Positions 56,848-64,000 of a DNA stretch of 64,000 nucleotides are shown piece after piece (the first letter of the stretch is position 1; every line of letters starts with the position of its first letter). Source of the DNA: Paraconexibacter antarcticus. GTDB lineage: Bacteria > Actinomycetota > Thermoleophilia > Solirubrobacterales > Solirubrobacteraceae. The DNA lies in contig NZ_CP098502.1 in NCBI RefSeq assembly GCF_024220175.1, positions 3,600,514 through 3,664,513 on the forward strand, in the 5' to 3' direction. Position numbers and translations under genes: made by a program. The notes below the pieces were generated by a model. That model did no database searches. It saw only the letters and a program-made list of their open reading frames with translations, and was not told the origin of the DNA.

Positions 56848-57732
56848 ATGACGACGCTCGCCGACCGACTGCGCCCCGTGGGCGTGTGGACCTTCACCGA
56901 CGCGCTCGCCGCCCCGGACGCGGTGGAGTTCGCCCGCCGGATCGAGGCGCTCGGCTACTCGGCCCTGTGGCATCCGGAGACCGTCGGCCGCGACCCGCTC
57001 GTGCACCTCGGCCACCTCGCGGGCGCGACGAGCACGTTGCTGCTGGCGAGCGGCATCGCGAACCTCTACAACCGCCACCCGGGGGCGATGAAGCAGGCCG
57101 CCCACACGCTCGCGGAGCAGAGCGGCGGCCGGTTCATCAACGGGATCGGCGTCTCCCACCGGCCGCTGGTGGAGGGGGTGCGCGGCCTGTCCTACGACAA
57201 GCCCCTGACGGCGATGCGCGGCTACCTCGACGCGATGGAGCAGTCGCCCTACACCGGCCCCGAGGCCGCCGAGCCGCCCCCCGTCGTCCTCGCCGCGCTC
57301 GGCCCGAAGATGCTCGCGCTCGCCGGGGAGCGGACCGCCGGCGCGCACCCGTACTTCACGACGCCGGCGCACACCCGCCAGGCCCGCGAGATCCTCGGCC
57401 CCGACAAGCTGCTGTGCGTCGAGCAGAAGGTCATCCTCACGACCGACGAGACCGCGGCCCGCGCCGCGGCGGCGCCGCAGATCGACCGCTACGGCGCGCT
57501 CCCGAACTACCGCAACAACTGGCAGCGCCTCGGCTACACCGAGGAGCAGATCGAGGCCAAGGACCCGGCGTTCGTCGACGACCTCATCGTGTGGGGCGAC
57601 GCGGACACCATCCGCGCGCGCATCGCCGAGGACCACGACGCGGGCGCGACGCACGTCTGCATCCAGCCGGTGTCGGTGCAGGGGCGTCCGACGCCGGACC
57701 TCGACGTGCTCGAGGCGCTCGCGCCGGAGTAG
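56848..57732 (+). CDS. LLM-class F420-dependent oxidoreductase
   Basis: 294 residues, luciferase-like TIM barrel. ALGYSALWHPETVGRDPLVHLG, LLLASGIANLYNRHPGAM and GRFINGIGVSHRPL are signature blocks of probable F420-dependent MSMEG-type oxidoreductases. PYFTTPAHTRQAREILG and the DDLIVWGDADTIRARI helix complete the family layout. F420 use is inferred from the family; substrate unknown. Convergent with the DUF1905 gene across a strong hairpin. Confidence 0.88.
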   Translation: MTTLADRLRPVGVWTFTDALAAPDAVEFARRIEALGYSALWHPETVGRDPLVHLGHLAGATSTLLLASGIANLYNRHPGAMKQAAHTLAEQSGGRFINGIGVSHRPLVEGVRGLSYDKPLTAMRGYLDAMEQSPYTGPEAAEPPPVVLAALGPKMLALAGERTAGAHPYFTTPAHTRQAREILGPDKLLCVEQKVILTTDETAARAAAAPQIDRYGALPNYRNNWQRLGYTEEQIEAKDPAFVDDLIVWGDADTIRARIAEDHDAGATHVCIQPVSVQGRPTPDLDVLEALAPE

Positions 57733-57756
57733 CGGCCGGCGGTCGTCCGCCGGCCG
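57733..57756. terminator. Bidirectional hairpin between convergent genes
   Basis: Perfect 10-bp stem CGGCCGGCGG/CCGCCGGCCG with loop TCGT, beginning at the base after the LLM stop codon and ending 3 bases before the other stop. Confidence 0.6.
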
Positions 57757-57759
57757 TCG

Positions 57760-58239
57760 TCAGTTGCGGGTCTGCCCCTCGCGGACCATGTCGACGGTCT
57801 TGGCGATGCGGGTCGCGCGCGTCTCCTCGCGCTTGGCCTCCTGCACCCAGCGGACGAACTCCTTGCGGTGGGTGAAGGCGAGCGCGTCGAAGCGGGCGCG
57901 CAGCGCAGGATCGGCGTCGAGCGCGGTCGCCAGCTCGCTGGGCACCTCGACCTCGCGCGGCGCGGTGTCGAGCTCGATCCGCACGGTCACCTCGTCGCCC
58001 GGCTCGACCCCGGCGGCGGTGCGCGTCGCCTTCGTCAGGCCGAGCATGTTCTCGCCGCGCATCCGCGCCACGCGCCCGGCCCAGGTGAAGCCGTTGATCG
58101 TGGCCCGCACCGGGAAGGCCTTCGCGCCCTCCCCCACCTCGGCGACCTGCGCCTCGTCGAGCAGCACCGCGGCGGCGGGGCCGCGCGGCTCGAGGGTCGT
58201 CGTGAACTCGAGCGGTGGCATGGCCGGGGACGATGCCAT
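57760..58239 (-). CDS. DUF1905/YdeI-like protein
   Basis: 159 residues; a second ATG at 58221 gives a 153-residue form. The first half is a DUF1905 beta barrel (FPVRATINGFTWAGRVARMRG in part, GDEVTVRIELDTAPREVEVP in part); the second is a helical YdeI/OmpD-associated segment (ALRARFDALAFTHRKEFVRW, EETRATRIAKTVDMV). Proteins of this layout are linked to bacteriocin protection in name, but biochemical function is unclear. Soluble and complete. Confidence 0.82.
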   Translation of the reverse strand: MASSPAMPPLEFTTTLEPRGPAAAVLLDEAQVAEVGEGAKAFPVRATINGFTWAGRVARMRGENMLGLTKATRTAAGVEPGDEVTVRIELDTAPREVEVPSELATALDADPALRARFDALAFTHRKEFVRWVQEAKREETRATRIAKTVDMVREGQTRN

Positions 58240-58299
58240 ACCGGCGTGACGCCACCCGCGCCCCGGACGGCGTGCTGCGTGGTGTGGCTCATGGCCACA

Positions 58300-58788
58300 T
58301 CAGGTCGCAAGCCGGTGCGGCGCGGTGCGCGCCTGCCGTGCGGGGACCGGCGTCCACTCCGGCAGCGAGCCGCCGCAGGCGAGGCACTGGCCGGGGAACC
58401 ACCCGGTGGCGCGCACGTGCTCCCAGAACGTGACGCCCTCGTCCTGCCAGGCCGCGCCGCAGCCGGGGCAGCGGACGGCGACCGGGCCGATCGCCGCGGG
58501 CTCGTCGTCGAACGTCACGACCTCCCCGGGGAGCCAGACGCGCCGGTAGCCGACGAGGCGCGCCCACGCGACGAGGGCGCGCCCGGCCCGGTCGGTCCAC
58601 GGGACGCCTCGGACCGGGACGACGATGAGCTCGTCCCCGTCCTTGTGCAGGTCGGCCAGCGCAGCGCGGACGCGGCGCAGGCCGGCGCGCTCGGGGCCGC
58701 GCGCCGTCATCGCGGGGACCCAGCGGTTCAGGGTGACGGTGTCGCCGCGGACGGTGGCGCGGCAGGTGGGGCGTTCGTCGGCGCTCAT
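58300..58788 (-). CDS. Zinc-ribbon protein of unknown function
   Basis: 162 residues. The N-terminal ~90 residues (DTVTLNRWVPAMTARGPERAG, LADLHKDGDELIVVPVRGV in parts) are not recognised; then CPGCGAAW and CLACGG, spaced by 28 residues, form a likely four-cysteine zinc ribbon. Found back-to-back with the ImmA/IrrE gene. May bind nucleic acid or serve as a partner protein; not more can be said. Confidence 0.6.
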   Translation of the reverse strand: MSADERPTCRATVRGDTVTLNRWVPAMTARGPERAGLRRVRAALADLHKDGDELIVVPVRGVPWTDRAGRALVAWARLVGYRRVWLPGEVVTFDDEPAAIGPVAVRCPGCGAAWQDEGVTFWEHVRATGWFPGQCLACGGSLPEWTPVPARQARTAPHRLAT

Positions 58789-58846
58789 GCCCTCCGGGTC
58801 GCGCCGCGGCCGGTCGGGCTGACAGGCGTGTGGGATCCTCCCGGCG

Positions 58847-59572
58847 ATGGCCGTCATCGACGTCAACCGGGGGGCGAAGCGCGCGCGGGAGGCCCGCGCG
58901 CAGCTCGGGCTCGATCCGGCGGCGCCGCTCCCGTGCCTGCTCGGCGTCGTCGAGGAGCGGGCGGAGCGTCCGGTCGTCGTCGCGCCGCTCGCGCCGGGCC
59001 TGGCGGGCGCTTGCGTCCCGTTCGGCACCGGGCGGCTGCTGTTCGTCAACGGCGTGCAGGCCCCGGTCCGGCAGCGCTTCACGCTCGCGCACGAGCTCGG
59101 CCACGCGTGGTGCGGGCACGACGGGACCGTCGCGGTCGACACGTTCGCCACGCTCGGCGGGGGCACGACGACCCCGTACGAGGTCCAGGCGAACGCGTTC
59201 GCCGCCGAGTTCCTCATCCCCAAGGCCGCGCTCGCCGAGCTCGCCGACGGAGCGCCGAGCCTCGACGAGATCACGCTCGTCGCCGCCCACTTCGGCACGA
59301 GCGCCCTCATGACGCTCTTCCGCTACCGGCAGCTCCGACTCATCTCCAGCGACGCCTGCGACGGGCTGAAGGCGCGGATCGACGAGGGCGAGCACTTCGC
59401 CGCCGCCGAGCGTCTCGGGCTCGCCGCCTTCGACGACCGTCTCGCGACGCTCGACCCCCTGCCCTACCTCTCCCCGGTCCTGCGGGGAACACGGCTGGCC
59501 GCGGTCCTCGAGGGCGCGGCGCCGGCCGAGCCGGCGCTCGCGAAGGCCATCAGCCGCCTGCTCGGCGGCTGA
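58847..59572 (+). CDS. ImmA/IrrE-family metallopeptidase
   Basis: 241 residues. FTLAHELGHAWCGHDG carries the zinc-binding HELGH (82-86), and NAFAAEFLIPKAAL provides the third ligand Glu, the arrangement of ImmA and IrrE. These proteases cut XRE-type repressors after DNA damage or other stress. N-terminal and C-terminal helices (LDEITLVAAHFGTSALMTLF) match the domain. No HTH of its own is seen. It is convergent with a sigma-factor operon whose last gene is an HTH-like protein, a possible substrate. Confidence 0.88.
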   Translation: MAVIDVNRGAKRAREARAQLGLDPAAPLPCLLGVVEERAERPVVVAPLAPGLAGACVPFGTGRLLFVNGVQAPVRQRFTLAHELGHAWCGHDGTVAVDTFATLGGGTTTPYEVQANAFAAEFLIPKAALAELADGAPSLDEITLVAAHFGTSALMTLFRYRQLRLISSDACDGLKARIDEGEHFAAAERLGLAAFDDRLATLDPLPYLSPVLRGTRLAAVLEGAAPAEPALAKAISRLLGG

Positions 59573-59593
59573 CCACCCGCCCGGCGGACCGCC

Positions 59594-59646
59594 GGCCTCC
59601 CGGCGGGCGGGGCGGCCTCCCGACGGGCGGGGCGGCCTCCCGCCCG
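59594..59646. repeat. 20-bp tandem repeat between convergent genes
   Basis: Two full copies of GGCCTCCCGnCGGGCGGGGC (59594-59613, 59614-59633) and a partial third that runs to the stop codon of the HTH-protein gene. Inverted parts (GGGCGGG/CCCGCCC) allow hairpins. Possibly a variable-number repeat. Confidence 0.6.
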
Positions 59647-60303
59647 TCAGCCCTCCGGGCCGCCGAGGAAGAGGCGGTCGACCTCGTCCAGCGACGGCGG
59701 CGCGGGCTCCAGCGCGGCGTCGGCGAGGATCGCGAAGTCCGCCGCGACCCAGGGCTGCGCCGGGTCCTCCGCGCGGAGCAGCGTCCCGCCGGCGGCCGCA
59801 GGTCTGAGGCCCTGCCCGAAGGTCGCGGCGTCGGTCAGCGTCTGGGCGCTCGCGCCGAGCAGTTCGCCCAGGGCGTCGAGCAGCCGCCGCGAGACGCGGG
59901 TGGGGTCGAGCTCGCCCTGCTCGAGCTGCCGCAGGTAGTCGGCGGTGCGCGCCTCGTCGCCCTTCCCGAGCGAGAAGCGGGCCACGAGCCGGGACGCGAC
60001 CTGCTTCACCGAGACACCGGCCTGCTCACGCAGGCCGGGGAGCACCTGGGGCCAGAGCCCGGCGTCCTCCCCGGCCGCGGCGAAGACGCGCTGCACGACG
60101 GGCTCGGCACGGATCTGCGCGCGCGCCGCCGCGTCGAGCTCGGGGGTCGGCGCGACGGCGAGCCAGTCAGCGATCGCGTCGGCGAGCTCGTCGCGCGCGG
60201 CCCCCTCGGGCACCCGGCGCAGGTACTCGCGGACGTTCGGCCGGCGGCCGGCGTTCCACTCGTCGATGAACTGGCTAAGGAGGAGATCTGGGGTGGGGAA
60301 CAT
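59647..60303 (-). CDS. XRE-like HTH protein, sigma-operon partner
   Basis: 218 residues; start overlaps the sigma stop as TGATG. Residues ~1-60 (LLLSQFIDEWNAGRRPNVRE, YLRRVPEGAARDELADAIADW) form a helical region like that seen at the N-terminus of some regulatory kinases. Residues ~95-165 (LREQAGVSVKQVASRLVARF, YLRQLEQGELDPTRVSRRLL, DALGELLGAS) follow the XRE/HTH_31 layout. It may be an anti-sigma-like partner or a repressor. The C-terminal part is Ala/Pro-rich and acidic. The nearby ImmA/IrrE protease makes a protease-sensitive repressor plausible, as inference only. Confidence 0.6.
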   Translation of the reverse strand: MFPTPDLLLSQFIDEWNAGRRPNVREYLRRVPEGAARDELADAIADWLAVAPTPELDAAARAQIRAEPVVQRVFAAAGEDAGLWPQVLPGLREQAGVSVKQVASRLVARFSLGKGDEARTADYLRQLEQGELDPTRVSRRLLDALGELLGASAQTLTDAATFGQGLRPAAAGGTLLRAEDPAQPWVAADFAILADAALEPAPPSLDEVDRLFLGGPEG

Positions 60304-60929
60304 CAGGATGCGTCCTCGTGGTCGCGCAGGAGCTGGGCGAGTTTCCGCAGCCCGCGGGATCGCAGCTGGTAGGCATTGTCGCGCGTGAGGCCGAGCCGGT
60401 CGCAGATCTCCTCGATCTCGGCGCCCTGGAAGGTCAGGTCGACGACCTCGCGCTGACGCGGGGAGAGGTGCGTCATCGCCTCCTCGCGGAAGGCGTCCAT
60501 GTCGCGCGCGTGCTCGTCGAGCGCGAAGCGGCGCTGCGATTCCGCGGCCTCCCACGCGGAGGACGAGCCGCCGTCGTCGTCGGCGTCCCACCCGTGGTCG
60601 AGCGAGACGGTCCTCCTGGCCATCGACGAGCGCTGCACGTCCATGCAGATGAAGTTCGCGAGCGTCTTCGTCGCGTTGACGAGCTCGCCCATCGACACGC
60701 CCTCGAAGGTGTGGATGAGGTTGAAGGTGAAGCGCGAGAGCGCGAGGGAGACCGCCCGGTCGTGCTCCTCGTCGTCGAGCCGGCCCTTGTGCGCGGCGCC
60801 CACGAGGCCGTCCATGCGGTCGAAGATCGTGATCACGAGCTCCTCCCACCACCGGCGCATGGCGTCGGCGTCGCCGGCGCCCCGGGCCGCCACGAAGCGG
60901 CGCAGATGTTCATCGTCGTGTCTCCCCAC
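60303..60929 (-). CDS. Sigma-70 family RNA polymerase sigma factor (ECF-like)
   Basis: 208 residues from the GTG at 60929, which follows the upstream stop by a single base. Region 2: LSRFTFNLIHTFEGVSMGEL with ICMDVQRSSMARR; region 4: LSPRQREVVDLTFQGAEIEE and ICDRLGLTRDNAYQLRSRGL with KLAQLL. No region 3 domain, so ECF size class, although the region 2 sequence is not one of the well-known ECF groups to my knowledge. An acidic linker (DADDDGGSSSAWEAA) lies between the regions. Middle gene of a tight three-gene operon. Confidence 0.82.
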   Translation of the reverse strand: MGRHDDEHLRRFVAARGAGDADAMRRWWEELVITIFDRMDGLVGAAHKGRLDDEEHDRAVSLALSRFTFNLIHTFEGVSMGELVNATKTLANFICMDVQRSSMARRTVSLDHGWDADDDGGSSSAWEAAESQRRFALDEHARDMDAFREEAMTHLSPRQREVVDLTFQGAEIEEICDRLGLTRDNAYQLRSRGLRKLAQLLRDHEDAS

Positions 60930-60930
60930 G

Positions 60931-61248
60931 TCAGGAGAGTCGGTCCCCGGCGGCACGGTCTGACACTCGCAGATCGGACGTTCCGGCGAGGGCGGCGAGC
61001 TCGGGCCAGCGCCGGGCGATCGCCTCCCCCGGGCCGGGCAGGCCGGGCAGCTCCGCGCAGAGGGCGAGCGAGCAGCACAGGACGGCGACATCGCGGTCGA
61101 ACGACGCGCGCACGGGCACGTCGAGGGAGCGCAGGCGATGGAAGTCGACGAGGCGCAGCACGAGGCCGTCCGGCGCGGTGACGACCCGGACCTCGACGCC
61201 GGCGGCGTCCATCGCGGCACACAACGCGGGAAAGGTGGGCGTGGGCAT
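60931..61248 (-). CDS. Unknown 105-aa protein heading the sigma operon
   Basis: ATG at 61248; stop one base before the sigma GTG. Sequence starts MPTPTFPALCAAMDAAGVEV and contains VVTAPDGLVLRLVDFHRLRS and VLCCSLALCAELPGLPGPGE. It has no TM or signal; four cysteines, two adjacent. Small alpha/beta protein; I do not recognise it. The tight spacing suggests a sensor or modulator of the sigma factor. Confidence 0.6.
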   Translation of the reverse strand: MPTPTFPALCAAMDAAGVEVRVVTAPDGLVLRLVDFHRLRSLDVPVRASFDRDVAVLCCSLALCAELPGLPGPGEAIARRWPELAALAGTSDLRVSDRAAGDRLS

Positions 61249-61330
61249 GGGGGCGGGTCGCGCGCCGCCGCCGGGATCTGACAGACGCCGCCCGGAGCGA
61301 GGTGCACAGGACGTAGTGTCAGCTCCGCCG

Positions 61331-64000
61331 ATGGCCATGCGACCCGCCACCATGTCCTCCCCCGCTCCCGCCTCGCCGAGCGCCCTGAACCGCTTCCTCG
61401 GCTGCGAGTACCGCACGTACCTCGACGTCCTGGACCGCCGCGGCGAGCTCGACGCGGAGCCCCGGCCGCCGGAGATGCAGCTGCTCTTCGACCGGGGCAA
61501 CCGGCACGAGGACGACGTCGTCGCGGCGATGGTCGCCGCGGGCCACGACGTCCTCGCGCTCGAGGACCTCGACGCGACGAAGGAGGAGCGCGCCGCCCGG
61601 ACCCTCGCGGCGATGCACGAGGGCCGCGAGGTCCTCCACCAGGGCTGCTTCCTCCACGACGGGTGGGTCGGCTACCCGGACTTCCTCATCCGCGTCGACG
61701 AGCCGTCCGGGCTCGGCCCGTGGTCCTACGAGGTCGCGGACGCGAAGCTCGGCCGCACCCCGCGCCCGAAGCACATCTTCCAGCTGCTCTTCTACACCGA
61801 GCAGCTCGAGCGGCTGCAGGGCCGCCGGCCCGCCCGGATGCGGCTCATCCTCGGCGACGGCACCGACCCGGCCTTCCGGGCGGAGGACTTCGAGGCGTAC
61901 GCGGCGGACATCCGCGCGATGTTCTCGCGGCGGCTCGCGGTCCTCGAGCGTCCGGTGCCCGACCCGCCGCCCGCCTACCCCTACCCGGTCTCCGACTGCG
62001 AGTTCTGCCCGTGGTGGCAGGTGTGCCGGGACAAGCGCCGCCGCGAAAACCACCTCTCGCTCGTCGCCAACCTCCATCGCGGGCAGGGGCTGAAGCTCGA
62101 GGCGCACGGCGTGCACTCGGTCGCCGCCCTCGCCGCGCTCCCCGCCGGGCAGGACGTCCCCCGCCTCAGCGCCGCGACCGTCGACGTGCTCCGCGCCCAG
62201 GCCGGCCTGCAGCTGCGCTCGCGCGGGCTCGAGGTCCCGCTCTTCGAACTGCTGAAGCCCGAGCCGGACACCGGTCTCGCGCGCCTCCCCGCGCCGTCCC
62301 CCGGCGACGTGCACTTCGACTTCGAGGGTGACCCCTATTGGGGCGACGAGGGCCTCGAGTACCTCTTCGGCACGGTCTACGAACGCGACGGCGGCGGCAC
62401 GGAGTACCGGCCGCTGTGGGCGACGGGCCGCGCGGAGGAGAAGGCCGCGTTCGAGACGTGGGTCGACTGGATCACGGCGCGCCTGGAGCGGTTCCCCGAC
62501 CTGCACGTCTTCCACTACAACGCCTACGAGACCGTCGCGCTGAAGAAGCTCGTCGCCCGGCACTCGACGCGTGAGCTCGAGGTGGACGAGCTGCTGCGCC
62601 GCAAGGTCTTCGTCGACCTCTACGGCATCACGCGGCAGGCCGTGCGCGCCGGCGTGGAGTCCTACGGGCTGAAGGCGATGGAGGCCGTCTTCGGCTTCGA
62701 GCGCAACGCCGAGCTGCGTGGCGCGCTCGGCTCGATGCGGCGCTGGCAGGCCTTCCAGGACGACGGCGAGGACGAGCACCTGCACGCGATCGCGCTCTAC
62801 AACGAAGACGACTGCCTGAGCACCCGCGCCCTCTACGCGTGGCTGCTCGACCGGCGTCCGGAGGCCGAGGCGCAGTACGGCCTCACGATCGACGCGCTCG
62901 CGCCCGAGCCGCCGAAGGCGCCGAGCGACAAGACGCTCGCCTACCTCGAGCGGCTCGAGGCGATCCGCCCGCTGCTGACCGCCGGCCTCCCCGACGACGA
63001 GTCCGAGGACGACGCCGAGCAGCGCGCCCGGCGCACGACGTTCGACCTGCTCGGCTACCACCGGCGGGAGGAGAAGCCGGTGTGGTGGGGGTTCTTCGCC
63101 CGCCGCGAGCTGTCCGCCGCGCAGCTCCGCCACGAGGACGGCGACGCGCTCGGCGAGCTCGAGGTCGTCGACGGGCCCGTCCCCGTCACCGCGAGGAGCG
63201 TCGAGTGGACGCTGCGCTTCCCCGCCCAGGACCACAAGCTCGGCGCCGGCGAGGTCGACGACCCGGACGCCGGGCGGGGCGGCCGGATCACGTCGCTCGA
63301 CGAGGAGGCCGGCACGCTCGTCTACCGCCGCGTCGTCCATCCGGACCTGCACGCGGCGGCGCCGACGCGCCTGGCCCCCGGCGGGCCGTACAACACCGAC
63401 GCGCAGGTCGGGGCGCTCTTCCGCTTCGCCGAGCGGGTCGTCGAGGACGGCCTCGAGCCGTGCGGCCGGCTCGACGCCGGCACCGACCTGCTCCTCGGCC
63501 GCGTGCCGCGGCTCGCCCCCGGGACGCCGCCGCTCGACGGCACACCGGCGCAGCTCGACCGGGTTCGCGCCCAGGTCCGCGGGCTGCAGGACAGTGTCCT
63601 CGTCATCCAGGGCCCGCCCGGCACCGGCAAGACGTGGACGGGCGCGCACATCGCCACGGACCTGCTCGCCCGCGGCCTGCGCGTCGGCGTGACCGCGACA
63701 TCCCACAAGGCGATCAACAACCTGCTGGCGGCGATCGACAACGCCGCCGACGAGGAGGGCGTCGCGTTCCGCGGCTGGAAGAAGGGCAGCGAGGACGAGC
63801 ACCGCTACGAGAGCGACCGCGTCCTCTTCGCCGACCGGGCGCCCTCCGAGGACCCGGCCGACGGCGGCCCGGTGCGGCTCGTCGGCGCGACCGCCTGGCA
63901 CTGGGCCCACGCCGATCGTCTCGCGGACGTCGACATCCTGCTCGTCGACGAGGCGGGCCAGGTCGCGCTCGCCGACGCGATCGCGGTCTCGCAGGCGGCA
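61331..64000 (+). CDS. TM0106-type RecB-like nuclease fused to RNase H-like domain and SF1 helicase, 3' end outside window
   Basis: 890 codons visible, right end missing. Residues ~18-235 form a RecB-like (PD-D/ExK) nuclease: YPDFLIRV with Asp117, YEVADAKLGR with Asp137 and Lys139, and a possible Fe-S cysteine set Cys25, Cys223, Cys226, Cys232 (LGCEYR, DCEFCPWWQVC). Near 327 an RNase H-like domain starts (VHFDFEGDPYWGDEG, HYNAYETVALKKL, YNEDDCLSTRALY). A Dna2/UPF1-like SF1 helicase follows, with Walker A QGPPGTGKT near 761 and Walker B DILLVDEAGQ near 870. Such proteins act in DNA repair or end processing. Starts 83 bases from the divergent sigma operon. Confidence 0.92.
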   Translation, partial: MAMRPATMSSPAPASPSALNRFLGCEYRTYLDVLDRRGELDAEPRPPEMQLLFDRGNRHEDDVVAAMVAAGHDVLALEDLDATKEERAARTLAAMHEGREVLHQGCFLHDGWVGYPDFLIRVDEPSGLGPWSYEVADAKLGRTPRPKHIFQLLFYTEQLERLQGRRPARMRLILGDGTDPAFRAEDFEAYAADIRAMFSRRLAVLERPVPDPPPAYPYPVSDCEFCPWWQVCRDKRRRENHLSLVANLHRGQGLKLEAHGVHSVAALAALPAGQDVPRLSAATVDVLRAQAGLQLRSRGLEVPLFELLKPEPDTGLARLPAPSPGDVHFDFEGDPYWGDEGLEYLFGTVYERDGGGTEYRPLWATGRAEEKAAFETWVDWITARLERFPDLHVFHYNAYETVALKKLVARHSTRELEVDELLRRKVFVDLYGITRQAVRAGVESYGLKAMEAVFGFERNAELRGALGSMRRWQAFQDDGEDEHLHAIALYNEDDCLSTRALYAWLLDRRPEAEAQYGLTIDALAPEPPKAPSDKTLAYLERLEAIRPLLTAGLPDDESEDDAEQRARRTTFDLLGYHRREEKPVWWGFFARRELSAAQLRHEDGDALGELEVVDGPVPVTARSVEWTLRFPAQDHKLGAGEVDDPDAGRGGRITSLDEEAGTLVYRRVVHPDLHAAAPTRLAPGGPYNTDAQVGALFRFAERVVEDGLEPCGRLDAGTDLLLGRVPRLAPGTPPLDGTPAQLDRVRAQVRGLQDSVLVIQGPPGTGKTWTGAHIATDLLARGLRVGVTATSHKAINNLLAAIDNAADEEGVAFRGWKKGSEDEHRYESDRVLFADRAPSEDPADGGPVRLVGATAWHWAHADRLADVDILLVDEAGQVALADAIAVSQAA

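Noticed and set aside
61319..63910. Minus-strand open frame of over 860 codons
   Set aside because: Covers the nuclease-helicase gene in reverse; the plus-strand gene has clear catalytic motifs.

Overview
The window is chromosomal DNA of a very GC-rich bacterium, most likely an actinobacterium. The evidence is the strong G/C third-position bias, frequent GTG starts, many 4-nt ATGA/GTGA gene overlaps, F420-type oxidoreductase and CpaF/TadB/TadC pilus genes, and a c-di-AMP riboswitch in front of an NlpC/P60 gene. The divergent Rho-like protein and the general gene content suggest Thermoleophilia/Solirubrobacterales, but that placement is inference. Most genes in the first 26 kb are on the minus strand.

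Layout. 1-7.9 kb: a cut-off glycosyltransferase, then a minus-strand run mraZ-rsmH-ftsL-ftsI that passes directly into a two-component system and a cupredoxin lipoprotein, with no murE after ftsI. 7.9-17.1 kb: a DUF3352 lipoprotein and a Flp/Tad pilus block (CpaF, TadB, TadC, CpaB) with its own response regulator and kinase; the two pilus operon heads share a 42-bp element. 17.1-26.7 kb: SDR, cyclopropane synthase, a divergent Rho, DHPS coupled to a large secreted propeller-like protein, and GlpD. 26.76-28.9 kb: two abutting insertion sequences (IS982 type and IS630 type) sitting in the stop codon of a GMC oxidoreductase. 28.9-38.4 kb: the GntR/GMC operon, ManA, two DUF4430 surface proteins next to a cobalamin adenosyltransferase, PAP2, PRC-barrel and an Old Yellow Enzyme. 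38.5-45.2 kb: tRNA-Glu, a broken yihY gene, lipid and methyl transferases, a TetR/MFS efflux pair, tRNA-Leu and an ABC-F ATPase. 45.2-52 kb: PilZ, the c-di-AMP riboswitch with a cell-wall hydrolase, an operon of DoxX, acyl-CoA ligase and a nine-TM protein with presenilin hallmarks, S4 protein and a GAF-GGDEF cyclase. 52-64 kb: acyl-CoA ligase, sedolisin, M19 dipeptidase, LLM oxidoreductase, an ImmA/IrrE protease convergent with a three-gene sigma-factor operon, and a nuclease-helicase cut by the right edge.

How genes work together. Envelope building (division genes, FtsI, NlpC/P60, Tad pilus) is combined with second-messenger control: a c-di-AMP riboswitch, a PilZ receptor and a c-di-GMP cyclase. 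The strongest candidates for something undescribed are the bacterial GxGD presenilin-like protease (48903-49748), the sigma/HTH/ImmA-IrrE module (58847-61248), the Rho paralogue without the canonical catalytic glutamate (19939-21297), and the shared leader element of the pilus operons (12490-12531 and 17080-17121).
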